Shown: one piece after another, positions 18,217 to 28,479 of the stretch
Layout of the letters: every line of letters starts with the position of its first letter
Numbering within the stretch: the first letter of the stretch is position 1
Assembly: GCF_000769405.2 (NCBI RefSeq)
Contig: NZ_CP053440.1
Coordinates: 868,001-932,000, forward strand
From: Rhizobium brockwellii
Lineage (GTDB): Bacteria > Pseudomonadota > Alphaproteobacteria > Rhizobiales > Rhizobiaceae
Length of the DNA stretch: 64,000 bases
Direction of reading: 5' to 3'
Notes under the pieces: generated by a model
What the model saw: only the letters and a program-made list of their open reading frames with translations
What the model was told of the DNA's origin: nothing
Databases searched by the model: none
Position numbers and translations under genes: made by a program

Positions 18217-18499
18217 CGAAAATCCCCATCGAACGTCCGGCTTCATACCGGCTTGGCCAACGTCTTTTGTAACGAAAAAAATTTAACGATTTGTTCCATA
18301 TGTAAAAACGCCGTTTACCAGTTTTCCCGAAAGCCATCGCCGTTTCCGCGCTCAGGCTCCCGATGAAGGCGCCTGGTCGGCCTCGCGCCGACGCGGTGAT
18401 GCATGTTTTACGAAATAGCATTATGATCGGTTGAGCGCCTGACCGGCGGAGGGGCTGGCTGCGGATATGTGATCCGTGCGGAATGGAGGACGACGGGAT

Positions 18500-19543
18500 T
18501 TGGAACGGCTGAAGGATCTGAATAGTGCTCTCGCGCCGGCTGGTGGCGGTTCCACATCGCCTCCGTATGAACGGCCCGGCGTCGTGGCTGCCGCTGTTTA
18601 CCAGCATGGGCAACGCATTCGCGACATCAGGATAGAAGAGGCCGGCGAATGGCGAAGCCGGGAGAATGCCATCGTCTGGATCGGCCTGCACGAGCCGGAT
18701 GAAGTGCTGCTCCATCAGGTCCAGGCCGAGTTCAATCTCCATGCCCTGGCGATCGAAGACGCGGCACAGCCGCACCAGCGCCCGAAGCTGGAGATTTACG
18801 GGGACGCGATGTTCATCGTCGCCCGGACCGCCCATATGAAAGATGACGAAATCATCTTCGGCGAAACGCATTTGTTCGTCGGTCGCGGTTATGTCGTCTC
18901 AGTTCGCCACGGAGACTCGTCCTCCTACCTCGCGGTGCGGCAGCGATGCGAGGCCACGCCGGCAGCATTGGCCCACGGCGAGAATTATATTCTCTATTCC
19001 ATCCTCGATTTCATCGTCGACAACTACATGCCTGTCATCGAGGTCGTGCAGGAGGAGGTCGAGAAGCTCGAGGATCTCGTGCTGCGCGAACAGCTGGAAA
19101 AATCCGACATCGAGCGGCTTTACCTGCTGCGGCGCAAGCTGCTGCGGCTGCGCAATGCCGTGGTGCCGCTTGTGGACGTCTGCCGGCGGTACGAGCATAT
19201 CGATCTTCCCGGCATGGATCCGACGCTGCAGTCGCTGTTTCGCGATGTGACCGATCACGTGCGCCGGGTTCAGGAAGATATCGATGCGTTGCGCGAGGTC
19301 CTTGCCTTCGCCTTCGAGGCCAGCGTGATGATCGGCCAGACGGAGCAGACGGCGATCGCCCGCAAGCTCGCCGCCTGGGCGGCAATCCTCGCCGTTCCCA
19401 CCGCGATCGCCGGTATCTACGGGATGAACTTCAGCGATATGCCGGAACTGAAAACCCAGTACGGTTATTTCGTCGTGCTTGGCGTCATCGTCACCTTGTG
19501 CTTGGGCCTCTTCGGTTTCTTCCGTCGGAAGAAGTGGCTCTAG
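18500..19543 (+). CDS. corA: CorA-family magnesium/divalent cation transporter
   Basis: Pentameric inner-membrane channel for Mg2+ (possibly Co2+/Ni2+/Zn2+). Long soluble N-terminal domain, then two C-terminal membrane segments with the selectivity motif GMN (YGMNFSDMPEL) between them and the basic tail FFRRKKWL. I chose TTG 18500 because GGAGG (18485-18489) sits ten bases before it; an in-frame GTG at 18476 would add eight residues without a ribosome site. It is transcribed alone. The 18217-18499 leader holds no other gene that I can support. Confidence 0.92.
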   Translation: MERLKDLNSALAPAGGGSTSPPYERPGVVAAAVYQHGQRIRDIRIEEAGEWRSRENAIVWIGLHEPDEVLLHQVQAEFNLHALAIEDAAQPHQRPKLEIYGDAMFIVARTAHMKDDEIIFGETHLFVGRGYVVSVRHGDSSSYLAVRQRCEATPAALAHGENYILYSILDFIVDNYMPVIEVVQEEVEKLEDLVLREQLEKSDIERLYLLRRKLLRLRNAVVPLVDVCRRYEHIDLPGMDPTLQSLFRDVTDHVRRVQEDIDALREVLAFAFEASVMIGQTEQTAIARKLAAWAAILAVPTAIAGIYGMNFSDMPELKTQYGYFVVLGVIVTLCLGLFGFFRRKKWL

Positions 19544-19599
19544 ATATGGGGCGCGGAGGACATGTACGGGGTATGCGGGAAACCGGTTCGCGAGGCGCG

Positions 19600-20370
19600 T
19601 CAGCACAGAGCGCTTAGCAGTCGATCCCGATGCCTTCTGATATAGTCGATATCGCTCAAATACAGCCGTGCGTCTCCGGCAACCACGTCCTCCACGAATG
19701 TCTCATCTCCGGCCGCGGCATTTGCCAGCATGAAATCGACGAGCGCCTGAAGCCGCCGGCAGATCATGTCGGGGAGCTGGAGCCGATCTTCTCCTGTCGC
19801 CCCATATGCCGTGCAGAAGATTTCCGCTCGGCGCAGCTGTTCGTCGAGACCGAAGGTCACGTGCGGATTGGCGGGATCGGAAAGCGGCGCCCAGCGATAA
19901 ACCGAATAGGCCAGATCCCATATGCGCGGCGCGGGATGGGCGGTGTCGAAATCGATGATCCCGACAGCCGCATGGTCTGCCGTGGCGACGTTATAGGGCG
20001 CGTAATCTCCGTGGCATACGATCTCGTACGGTTCCTGCGGCGGCAGCATCCAAGTCTGGACCTCGCGATCCGATTCCAGAAAGCCTTGAGATGCCGAATG
20101 AAAATTGCGCAGAAGATTGGCCGCGGAAAGCAGCATGCGCTCCGATCCGACAAACTGGTCGCTCAAGTCTTCGCAGACACGCCCGGCGACATAACTGACG
20201 ACTTCCTGGTTCCCGGTTATTTCAATGGGATCAGGAGCTCCCGGAAAGCCTCTGCCTCTCAGATGGCCCAAGAACCGGTGCACCGTCGGCGTCCACGCGC
20301 CGGAAGGCCTGATCACGGTATCGCCGTCACGCCAGATCTGCCCGGCTCGTCCGCCCTCCAACAATTTCAT
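19600..20370 (-). CDS. aminoglycoside phosphotransferase/choline-kinase-fold protein
   Basis: Small-molecule kinase fold (256 residues). The catalytic Brenner-type loop HGDYAPYN (His120, Asp122, Asn127) and the metal-binding IIDFDTA (Asp140, Asp142) are intact, followed by WDLAY. The N-terminal nucleotide-binding lobe is short. It follows the metallo-beta-lactamase-fold gene by 21 bases on the same strand, so the two form a bicistron. The substrate is unknown; a resistance role should not be assumed from the family name. Confidence 0.85.
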   Translation of the reverse strand: MKLLEGGRAGQIWRDGDTVIRPSGAWTPTVHRFLGHLRGRGFPGAPDPIEITGNQEVVSYVAGRVCEDLSDQFVGSERMLLSAANLLRNFHSASQGFLESDREVQTWMLPPQEPYEIVCHGDYAPYNVATADHAAVGIIDFDTAHPAPRIWDLAYSVYRWAPLSDPANPHVTFGLDEQLRRAEIFCTAYGATGEDRLQLPDMICRRLQALVDFMLANAAAGDETFVEDVVAGDARLYLSDIDYIRRHRDRLLSALC

Positions 20371-20391
20371 TTTCCGGTCTCCAGACGTCCT

Positions 20392-21273
20392 CTATGCGAA
20401 TTTCAGTTTTTCGAGATGGGCCTGAACCGTGGCGCCAAGGTTTGTCTCATGGCAGGTCCGGTAGAACGCCACCACGTCGGAAGGCATTCCGTCGGGGATG
20501 GGGACGAAGTCCTCAAGCCCCAGGCCGCTTGAACTGCCGAGTTGCGGATCGGCCAGCTGGCTCTCGCTCAAACTGCCGACACGATCGGCCAGGGCTTGGA
20601 AATAGGCGAGGTTCTCATCCACCGCCGAAGGGGAGTAAGTCCGGCCATGCGCTGGGATGATCAGTCTTGCATCCAGGTCACGTATCCGCTCAAGCGAGGA
20701 ACGGATAAGGCGGAGATCATCAGCACTTTTGCTCCAGACTTCGGGAACGGGATACTCCACCGCGTCGACGGCCAGGCAGATGCGAAGTTCGGGAATCCAT
20801 ACGGCGATATGGTCGGGCGTGTGTCCCGGCGTATGAATGAGGTCCAGCGTCAGATCGCCGCCGTTGAGGGTCATCGAGCCTGTGAACGTGATATCGGGAC
20901 CGATGAGGTCGACATTCTGAAACCTCGAATCCTGGCTCGCCTTGTCCCTCAGGACCTCGCGTGTGGAAGGGTCGCGTAAACGGTCAAGCGCGGCGGCATG
21001 CGCGATAATCGGCGCGCGCCCGGCGATGGCGGCATTCCCCCAGAAATGATCCCAATCCATGTGCGAATTGATGACGATCAGCGGACGGGTGTTCGTCTGT
21101 TCCTCGAGCAGGTCCAGCGCCGCCATGCAGAGTTCGGGCGTTCCGAGCGTATCGATCAGCACATTGAACCTTTCGGTCCGGACGAACATGGCATCAACCT
21201 CATCCCCCGCCCTGACGATCACGATCCGATCATCGAGTTCGGGATATGAGCACAATTCCACCGATGGATTCAC
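20392..21273 (-). CDS. metallo-beta-lactamase-fold hydrolase
   Basis: Cytosolic MBL-fold enzyme (293 residues, no signal peptide). The metal ligands are present: HMDWDH (His71, Asp73, Asp75, His76), HTPGHTPDH, the bridging Asp in LAVDAVEY, and a final PAHGRTYS. The overall form resembles glyoxalase II or quorum-lactonase relatives more than secreted beta-lactamases. It is the first gene of a bicistron with the phosphotransferase downstream. Substrate not determined. Confidence 0.87.
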   Translation of the reverse strand: MNPSVELCSYPELDDRIVIVRAGDEVDAMFVRTERFNVLIDTLGTPELCMAALDLLEEQTNTRPLIVINSHMDWDHFWGNAAIAGRAPIIAHAAALDRLRDPSTREVLRDKASQDSRFQNVDLIGPDITFTGSMTLNGGDLTLDLIHTPGHTPDHIAVWIPELRICLAVDAVEYPVPEVWSKSADDLRLIRSSLERIRDLDARLIIPAHGRTYSPSAVDENLAYFQALADRVGSLSESQLADPQLGSSSGLGLEDFVPIPDGMPSDVVAFYRTCHETNLGATVQAHLEKLKFA

Positions 21274-21380
21274 GTCTGGTTGCCTCTATTTCAAACGCAG
21301 TGATTTCATTCGGATACATCAAGTCTCTTTCGGGCGCCTGATCTTTCAGAACGGTGCGGGCCGGCGGCGGGGCTTCCCGT

Positions 21381-21764
21381 CTAATTTGGCTTCCGCTCCA
21401 CCGGAACATGTACATCCCAACGTCTCATCACGGCGTTCGGCACTGCGGCTGTGCATATCACCATGACGCTCAGTTTCGAGCGGCCATAGCTCTTCGGTGT
21501 CCACTGTGTTTCGAGCGGGACCGCGCATCGGGGAACCAGAATCTTCAGGTTCGGCTCCTGCACGTCCCATTGCTGCTGCCCCTTGGCGTTCTCGTGCGAA
21601 ATGAAGCGCCTGGCCTCCTCGCGGATTTCGAACAGACCATGCGTGTGCTCGGTGGAGCGATCGGTGTCGATGCTCCAGGAGGCCAGGCACATCGCGCAAG
21701 CCGACAGGGCCGCGGTGAGGAGTGTCGATCGAAGCTGTGCGCCGTCAGCGGCCAAATGGGTCAT
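21381..21764 (-). CDS. small exported protein of unknown function
   Basis: Protein of up to 128 residues: an N-terminal hydrophobic stretch (STLLTAALSACAMCLAS) that can act as signal peptide, then a soluble part ending RRWDVHVPVERKPN with a PRCAVPLETQWTPKSYGRS segment, suggesting a compact disulfide-linked domain. The GGGAGG before ATG 21764 touches the start codon; TTG three codons later (21755) would have better spacing. I do not recognise a named family. The frame is open to 21860, but that part looks non-coding. Confidence 0.5.
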   Translation of the reverse strand: MTHLAADGAQLRSTLLTAALSACAMCLASWSIDTDRSTEHTHGLFEIREEARRFISHENAKGQQQWDVQEPNLKILVPRCAVPLETQWTPKSYGRSKLSVMVICTAAVPNAVMRRWDVHVPVERKPN

Positions 21765-21917
21765 CCTCCCGGGGAGGGGAAGACTACCCAAATACGGTAT
21801 GCCTTCAAGGGTTCTCTTCAGAAACAAGCGCCTTTGATGCTCGAACGAAACGCGTCCCATCGATCCCGCGTCAATGCGGTCGACGATGTCCAGCGCATCG
21901 TGATTGGCAGTTTCGGT

Positions 21918-21942
21918 GGAACAACCTCCGCCAAGAAAAGTT
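21918..21942 (+). promoter_or_regulatory. EcfG-like stress promoter before glgE
   Basis: GGAAC at 21918-21922, 16 bases, then AGTT, against the EcfG consensus GGAAC-N16/17-CGTT. It ends 31 bases before the glgE start, the same distance as at other candidates in this window. One mismatch in the -10. Confidence 0.45.
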
Positions 21943-21972
21943 TGCCTCTAAAGCAACTCGAGGCGGCGGACG

Positions 21973-24900
21973 ATGTCATTTTCTGCGAACCAGGGTGTGT
22001 TGAGCACCCCACCCCGGATCTATTATGTCAATCCACTCCTTCTTCAGGGTGTCGATGCGTGGCGCGAGGTTTTCGACCATGCGGCGGATACGGGTTTCGA
22101 CCGTGTGCTGACGGCGCCGCTCTTTGACCGGGGCGGGGAGCGTAGCGTCTTTGCCTTCCAGGATCTGGGCCGCCTCGATCCTCAACTGTCGCTCGGAAGC
22201 GCAGTCAAGGATGGGGTGGGACACCTGGCGGAGGCTGCCGGCAAGAGCGGCGTCTCCTTGATGATGGACCTGATGCTCGACGGTAAGGCCCGGGATCCCA
22301 AGGCGGGCTTTCATCCCGTCGATCCGAGGCGCTCGCCGTTGGACCCGGCGGAATCCATGACTGCTATGGGGGCGGAGTCTCAATCCAGGCTGTTGGAAGA
22401 ATGGACCGAACGGCTGCGAGAACTGGCCGGTCTCGGTATCTCCGGCTACCGGGCGCTCGGGATCGATCGCATTGCGCCGGCGGTTTTCAAATCCCTGATT
22501 GCGGCGGCTCGCGAGAAGGCGGACGTCCATTTTTTCGCCTGGACGCCCGGCACTGATTTTGGCTCCAGGGCCGCGGTCAAGGATACAGGCTTCGACGGAT
22601 GTTTTTCATCGATGGCTTGGTGGGATTTTGATGAGAGATGGTTCATCGAAGAACACCGCGTCCAGACGCAGCTTGGCTGGCAGATCGCTTTTCCGGAGCC
22701 GCCCTTCGCCAGGAGGATCGCCCACGGAACCGAGAGTCGCGAAATCCTCGAACGGCGCGCCATAAGGGCGCTGCGCCTGGCTGCCTCACTCGGCGGAGGC
22801 CTGATGGTTCCGATGGGCTTCGAATATGGCGCATCCGCGCCGCTCGATCCGACCCATGGGAATGGAGCCGGCTTGCGGGGGCTGCGCCATGATCTTACTT
22901 TCGATATCTCCTCCGAAATTCGCCTTGCGAACACCGAGATCGGTAAGAAACCCCATGTGCCGACCTCATCGCTTCGGCTCATCCGCAACGCCAACGGAAC
23001 GGTCTCAGGGCTGCTGCAGGCTGAGGTGGAAGACCTTCGTAGCACTGAGAATGTGCGGTTCATCCTGCTCAACAGGGACCTTCGGAAAAGTGCGCCCGCT
23101 CCGGTGACCGCACTGCGCGAAGCGGCTTCCGGTTTTCTTCCCGCCGCAGCCGACGGCACGGCTCTGCGGCTGCGGGCAGGGGAGACCCTGGTGGTCGAAG
23201 GCAAGGCGCCGGCACCGATCACATCCCGACCGATCCTCGACGTCGCGCAGGCGATAGCATCACCGCGGCTCGCCATCGAAAACATCACGCCGCAAGTCGA
23301 TCACGGGCGCTTTCCCGTCAAGCGGGTGGTCGGCGACATCCTCACCGTCGAGGCGGATATATTCGCCGACGGACATGACCCAATCGCCGCGGTCCTGCTC
23401 TGGCGGCCGCTCGATGCGGCGGATTGGAACGAGACGGAGATGCAATTGGTCGAAAACGACCGCTGGCGCGCCGAATTCCTGCTGGAACGCATCGGACGCT
23501 ATGAATTTGCCATCGAGGCATGGAAGAATCCGTTTGCGATTTTTCGCTACGAGCTGACGAAGAAGAACGATGCCAGGCTGGACCTGAAGCTCGAACTCCA
23601 GGAGGGGATAAAGCTCGTCCGCTCGGCCGAGATGCATGCCGGCGCAACGCTCAGCGCCGAATTAAAAGCGCTGCTCGCCAATCTCGAAAGCGCCTCGGAT
23701 GCCGAGCGAACGGCGATCCTGCTCGATGCCGGAACATCCGAGTTGATGAACAAGGCGGACAGGCGGCCGTTTCGGCTTCGCTCGACGGCAAGCGCCGTCG
23801 ATGCCGAACGCAAGGAGGCTGCCTTTGCCAGCTGGTACCAGATCTTCCCGCGCTCGCAGAGCGGCGATCCGGACCGGCACGGCACTTTCGACGACGTCAT
23901 CCTGCGACTGCCCGCCATCCGCGACATGGGCTTCGACGTGCTCTATTTCCCGCCGATTCATCCGATCGGCTCGACCAACCGGAAAGGCCGCAACAACAGC
24001 TTGAAAGCCGGGCCAGATGACCCCGGAAGTCCCTATGCCATCGGCTCCGAGGACGGCGGCCATGACGCCATCCATCCCGCGCTCGGCGAGTTCGAGGATT
24101 TCCGCCGGCTGGTCGAGGCGGCAGGCCGGCATGGCCTGGAGATCGCTCTCGACCTCGCGATCCAGGCGTCGCCGGATCACCCCTGGCTGAAGGAGCATCC
24201 CGGCTGGTTCGACTGGCGTCCCGACGGCACGATCAAATATGCCGAAAATCCGCCGAAGAAATACGAGGACATCGTCAACGTCGATTTCTACACGAAAGAC
24301 GCGCTGCCTTCGCTGTGGGTGGAGCTCAGGGATGTCGTCCAGCTTTGGGTGGACCAGGGCGTCAAGCTGTTTCGCGTCGACAATCCGCACACGAAGCCCT
24401 TTCCGTTCTGGGAATGGCTGATCGGCGATATCAGGGGCCGTCATCCCGATGTTGTCTTCCTCTCGGAAGCCTTCACCAAGCCGAAGGTGATGTACCGGCT
24501 GGCAAAGATCGGCTTCTCCCAGTCCTACACTTACTTCACCTGGCGCAATGCCAAGTGGGAGCTCGAGCAATATATGCGGGAGCTGACCGAGACGGCGCCG
24601 AAAGAATTCTTCCGCCCGCATTTCTTCGTCAACACCCATGATATCAATCCGGATTTCCTGCAGAACGCGCCGCGCCCGGCCTTCCTGATCCGCGCAGCGC
24701 TTGCCGCTACTCTTTCGGGATTGTGGGGCGTCTATAATGGTTTCGAACTTTGCGAGGGGCGTCCCGATGCCAAGCGCAAGGAATATGCCGACAGCGAGAA
24801 ATACGAGATCCGCGCCTGGGACTACGACCGGCCGGGCAATATCATTGCCGAAATCAGGACGCTCAATCGGATCCGGAACGAAAACGCCGCGCTGCATTCA

Positions 24901-25197
24901 CATCTCGGGCTGACGCTGCTGAACGCGCGAAATGACAATATCCTGTTTTTCGAGAAGACAAGCCGCGCCCGCGACAATGTCCTACTGATCGCCATCAGCC
25001 TCGACCCCCACAATTTCCAGCAGAGCGAGGTCGAGCTGCCGCTTTGGCACTGGTCGCTCGGAGACGGCGGCACGTTGGATGCCGAAGATCTGATCGGCGG
25101 TCATCGTTTCAAGTGGACCGGCAAATGGCAGAGCATCAGTCTCAATCCTGAGGTCCTGCCCTATGCGATCTGGCGTATTCGCTCAACGGAGGCATGA
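21973..25197 (+). CDS. glgE: GlgE maltosyltransferase with extra N-terminal pseudo-GH13 domain
   Basis: Alpha-1,4-glucan:maltose-1-phosphate maltosyltransferase, which extends alpha-glucans from maltose 1-phosphate. Residues from about 430 are a complete GlgE: an N-terminal beta domain (DUF3416) and a GH13 barrel with nucleophile Asp803 (FRVDNPHTKP) and acid/base Glu832 (LSEAFTKP), 29 residues apart as in characterised GlgE. Residues 1-420 are an addition: they read like another GH13 barrel, but the nucleophile position is GYRALG, the acid/base loop is FFAWTPGTDF and the N-H-D loop is FPEPPFARR, so all three acids appear lost. Usual GlgE length is about 660-700; this one has 1074. First gene of glgE-treS/mak-glgB; the stop abuts the next start. 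Confidence 0.93.
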   Translation: MSFSANQGVLSTPPRIYYVNPLLLQGVDAWREVFDHAADTGFDRVLTAPLFDRGGERSVFAFQDLGRLDPQLSLGSAVKDGVGHLAEAAGKSGVSLMMDLMLDGKARDPKAGFHPVDPRRSPLDPAESMTAMGAESQSRLLEEWTERLRELAGLGISGYRALGIDRIAPAVFKSLIAAAREKADVHFFAWTPGTDFGSRAAVKDTGFDGCFSSMAWWDFDERWFIEEHRVQTQLGWQIAFPEPPFARRIAHGTESREILERRAIRALRLAASLGGGLMVPMGFEYGASAPLDPTHGNGAGLRGLRHDLTFDISSEIRLANTEIGKKPHVPTSSLRLIRNANGTVSGLLQAEVEDLRSTENVRFILLNRDLRKSAPAPVTALREAASGFLPAAADGTALRLRAGETLVVEGKAPAPITSRPILDVAQAIASPRLAIENITPQVDHGRFPVKRVVGDILTVEADIFADGHDPIAAVLLWRPLDAADWNETEMQLVENDRWRAEFLLERIGRYEFAIEAWKNPFAIFRYELTKKNDARLDLKLELQEGIKLVRSAEMHAGATLSAELKALLANLESASDAERTAILLDAGTSELMNKADRRPFRLRSTASAVDAERKEAAFASWYQIFPRSQSGDPDRHGTFDDVILRLPAIRDMGFDVLYFPPIHPIGSTNRKGRNNSLKAGPDDPGSPYAIGSEDGGHDAIHPALGEFEDFRRLVEAAGRHGLEIALDLAIQASPDHPWLKEHPGWFDWRPDGTIKYAENPPKKYEDIVNVDFYTKDALPSLWVELRDVVQLWVDQGVKLFRVDNPHTKPFPFWEWLIGDIRGRHPDVVFLSEAFTKPKVMYRLAKIGFSQSYTYFTWRNAKWELEQYMRELTETAPKEFFRPHFFVNTHDINPDFLQNAPRPAFLIRAALAATLSGLWGVYNGFELCEGRPDAKRKEYADSEKYEIRAWDYDRPGNIIAEIRTLNRIRNENAALHSHLGLTLLNARNDNILFFEKTSRARDNVLLIAISLDPHNFQQSEVELPLWHWSLGDGGTLDAEDLIGGHRFKWTGKWQSISLNPEVLPYAIWRIRSTEA

Positions 25198-28100
25198 ATG
25201 GACACGATGAATGCAGATAGCGCGTCGCAGCCGCTCTGGTACAAGGATGCAATTATCTACCAGCTGCACATCAAGTCGTTCTACGACGCCAATGGTGACG
25301 GGGTTGGCGACTTTGCCGGCTTGCACCAGAAGCTCGATCACATCGCAGCCCTGGGCGTCAATGCCATTTGGCTTTTGCCTTTCTTTCCCTCTCCGCGTCG
25401 CGACGACGGCTACGACATCGCCGACTATGGCAGCGTCAGCCCCGATTACGGGACGGTGGAGGATTTCCGGGCTTTCGTCGACGCCGCCCACCAGCGCAAT
25501 ATCCGCGTCATCATCGAGCTCGTCATCAACCACACCTCCGATCAGCATCCCTGGTTCCAGCGCGCCCGCGAGGCGCCGGCAGGGTCGCCGGAGCGCGACT
25601 TCTATGTCTGGTCCGATACCGATCAGAAATTTCCGGAAACGCGCATTATTTTCATCGATACGGAAAAATCCAACTGGACATGGGACGCCGTCGCCGGCGC
25701 CTATTACTGGCACCGCTTCTATTCCCATCAACCCGACCTCAATTTCGACAGTCCCCTTGTCATGGAGGAATTGCTGAGGGTGATGCGCTTCTGGCTGGAA
25801 ACCGGCATCGACGGTTTTCGTCTCGACGCGATCCCTTACCTCGTCGAGCGCGAGGGGACGATCAACGAAAACCTGCCGGAAACCCACGCGATCCTCAAAC
25901 GCATACGCGCCGCGCTCGATGCAACCCATCCCGGCGTGATGCTGCTTGCCGAGGCCAATCAATGGCCAGAGGACACGCGCGAATATTTCGGAGAGGGTGA
26001 TGAATGCCATATGGCCTTCCATTTCCCGCTAATGCCGCGCATGTATATGGCCATCGCCAAGGAGGATCGATTTCCGATCACCGATATCCTGCGCCAGACG
26101 CCGGAGATTCCAGACAATTGCCAATGGGCGATCTTCCTTCGCAACCACGACGAGCTGACGCTCGAAATGGTGACCGACGCCGAGCGGGATTATCTCTGGG
26201 AGACCTACGCATCCGATAAACGTGCCCGCATCAATCTCGGCATAAGGCGGCGCCTGGCGCCATTGATGGAGCGCGACCGCCGGCGGATCGAGCTGATGAA
26301 CGCGCTTCTTCTCTCGATGCCGGGAACGCCGGTGATCTATTACGGTGACGAGATCGGCATGGGCGATAATATCTATCTCGGCGACCGGGATGGGGTGAGG
26401 ACGCCGATGCAATGGTCTCCGGACCGCAATGGCGGTTTCTCCAGGGCAGATCCGGCGCGTCTCGTTCTGCCGCCTGTCGCCGACCCGCTGTATGGCTTTG
26501 AAGCCGTCAACGTCGAGGCACAGAGCACGGACGCGCATTCGCTGCTCAACTGGACGCGCAGAATGTTGGCGTTGCGCGGCAGGCATCCGGCCTTCGGGCG
26601 TGGCACGCTGCGGTTCCTTTCACCGGAAAATCGCAAGATCCTTGCCTATCTCAGGGAGTATGAAGGCGAGGTCTTGCTTTGTGTTGCCAGTCTCTCGCGG
26701 CTGCCCCAGGCCGTCGAACTCGACTTGTCGAGCTTCGAGGGGCGCGTTCCTATTGAACTGACCGGCATGTCGCCGTTTCCGCCGATCGGCCAGTTGACCT
26801 ATCTCCTGACCTTGCCGCCCTACGGTTTCTTCTGGTTCCAGCTGACGGCTGATGCCGACCCGCCGGCGTGGCGCACTGCACCGCCGGAACAGCTTCCCGA
26901 TCTGTTGACGATGGTCATCCGGCGTAGCCTGCTCGACCTCGTGGATGAACCGGGTCATGCACGCATCCTGAGCGGCGAAATCTTGCCCGCCTATCTCTCC
27001 AGGCGGCGATGGTTCGGGGCAAAGGACCAGCCGCTTCAGTCCGCCCGACTGGTCTCCGCGACACCCATCCCATTCGCCGACGGCGTCGTCCTCGGCGAGC
27101 TGGAGGTCGTGCTGCCGAACCACAGCGAATCCTACCAACTGCCGCTCACGGTCGCCTGGGACGATGCGCACCCTTCCGCGCTTGCCCAGCAGCTTGCGCT
27201 TGGGAGGATTCGCCAAGGTAGACGCGTTGGTTTCCTCACAGATGGATTTGCCGTGGAGGCAATGGCGCGCGGCATTCTGCACGGACTTCGCGACCGCTCG
27301 CGCACCACCGGCCGGACCGGCACGCTCGAATTTCTTGGGACAGAACAGCTCGACAGTCTCGATATTTCAGACGAGCTGCCGGTGCATTGGCTATCGGCTG
27401 AACAGTCCAACAGCTCGCTGCTCGTCGGCGACGTAGCGATGATCAAACTGATCAGGCACATCTTCCCGGGCATCCATCCGGAAGTCGAGATGACGCGCTA
27501 TCTCACCCGCGCCGGCTATGACCACACGGCGCCTCTGCTCGGCGAGGTGGCGCATACCGATTCCAGCGGACGCCGGTCGACCTTGATCATCGTCCAGGGT
27601 GCGATCCGCAATCAGGGCGACGCCTGGAACTGGATGCTGAACAATCTGCGCCGCGGGGCCGACGAACTGGTTCTCAACGATCCGGCGGTCCAACCAGACG
27701 ACGACGTTTTCCAGTCGCTGATCAGCTTCGTCGCGATGGTCGGCCTGAGGCTCGGCGAATTGCATGTCGTGCTCGCTGCGAAGACCGAGGACGAGGCCTT
27801 CAGCCCGGTGGTATCAGGCGACAAAGAGGTCGAGGCGATGAAGAAGGCCGTTTCCGGCGAAGTCGCCTATGCCATGTCGAAGCTTGACGAACGCGAGCAG
27901 AATGCCGACCCCGCAATCGACTTGCTCGCAAAGCCGCTTCTCGAGCGTCGTTCCGAACTCGCAGAGCTCGCCGGGACGATGGCGGAGAGCTGCCGCCATA
28001 CGCTGATGACACGCACGCATGGCGACTTCCATCTTGGCCAGATCCTTGTCAGCGAGGGTGATGCCGTCATTATCGACTTCGAGGGCGAGCCGGCGAAAAA

Positions 28101-28479
28101 CCTGAACGAGCGCCGCGCCAAGACAAATCCGCTGCGTGATGTCGCCGGGCTTTTGAGATCGCTGAGCTACCTCGTGGCCACCGCCCAGCTCGATAACGAT
28201 GCGGTCATCGAACACGACAACGAGGTCCGCCGTGAGGCGATCGCCCGCTTCGGGCGCAATGCCGAGGAGGCCTTTCTGGATGCCTATTCGCAGGCGGTCT
28301 CCGTATCGAAGGAGCTTGACATGCCACCCGATCAAAGACGGAGCGTTCTCGATGCCTTTCTTCTCGAAAAGGCCGCCTACGAGATCGCCTATGAAGCCCG
28401 CAACAGACCGAAATGGCTTCCGATCCCGCTATCCGGCTTTACCGAAATCGTAGCGCGTCTGACGGGGGTCACGGCATGA
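25198..28479 (+). CDS. treS: trehalose synthase-maltokinase fusion (TreS-Pep2/Mak)
   Basis: Bifunctional enzyme of 1093 residues. The N-terminal half (about 1-550) is GH13 trehalose synthase, interconverting trehalose and maltose: Asp210 (GFRLDAIPY), Glu252 (LLAEANQW) and Asp318 (FLRNHDELT) are the catalytic set. The C-terminal half (about 560-1093) is maltokinase, making maltose 1-phosphate with [11 protein letters not shown] (His941-Asp943) and IIDFEGEP (Asp960). The product feeds GlgE, encoded immediately upstream. The ATG directly follows the glgE stop codon; the 3' end overlaps glgB by 4 bases. Confidence 0.96.
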   Translation: MDTMNADSASQPLWYKDAIIYQLHIKSFYDANGDGVGDFAGLHQKLDHIAALGVNAIWLLPFFPSPRRDDGYDIADYGSVSPDYGTVEDFRAFVDAAHQRNIRVIIELVINHTSDQHPWFQRAREAPAGSPERDFYVWSDTDQKFPETRIIFIDTEKSNWTWDAVAGAYYWHRFYSHQPDLNFDSPLVMEELLRVMRFWLETGIDGFRLDAIPYLVEREGTINENLPETHAILKRIRAALDATHPGVMLLAEANQWPEDTREYFGEGDECHMAFHFPLMPRMYMAIAKEDRFPITDILRQTPEIPDNCQWAIFLRNHDELTLEMVTDAERDYLWETYASDKRARINLGIRRRLAPLMERDRRRIELMNALLLSMPGTPVIYYGDEIGMGDNIYLGDRDGVRTPMQWSPDRNGGFSRADPARLVLPPVADPLYGFEAVNVEAQSTDAHSLLNWTRRMLALRGRHPAFGRGTLRFLSPENRKILAYLREYEGEVLLCVASLSRLPQAVELDLSSFEGRVPIELTGMSPFPPIGQLTYLLTLPPYGFFWFQLTADADPPAWRTAPPEQLPDLLTMVIRRSLLDLVDEPGHARILSGEILPAYLSRRRWFGAKDQPLQSARLVSATPIPFADGVVLGELEVVLPNHSESYQLPLTVAWDDAHPSALAQQLALGRIRQGRRVGFLTDGFAVEAMARGILHGLRDRSRTTGRTGTLEFLGTEQLDSLDISDELPVHWLSAEQSNSSLLVGDVAMIKLIRHIFPGIHPEVEMTRYLTRAGYDHTAPLLGEVAHTDSSGRRSTLIIVQGAIRNQGDAWNWMLNNLRRGADELVLNDPAVQPDDDVFQSLISFVAMVGLRLGELHVVLAAKTEDEAFSPVVSGDKEVEAMKKAVSGEVAYAMSKLDEREQNADPAIDLLAKPLLERRSELAELAGTMAESCRHTLMTRTHGDFHLGQILVSEGDAVIIDFEGEPAKNLNERRAKTNPLRDVAGLLRSLSYLVATAQLDNDAVIEHDNEVRREAIARFGRNAEEAFLDAYSQAVSVSKELDMPPDQRRSVLDAFLLEKAAYEIAYEARNRPKWLPIPLSGFTEIVARLTGVTA

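Noticed and set aside
19600..20370. Aminoglycoside resistance gene
   Set aside because: Only the general APH fold motifs are present; the context gives no support for drug resistance.
23662..24897. 411-codon minus-strand frame opposite glgE
   Set aside because: Mirror frame of the GlgE catalytic core.
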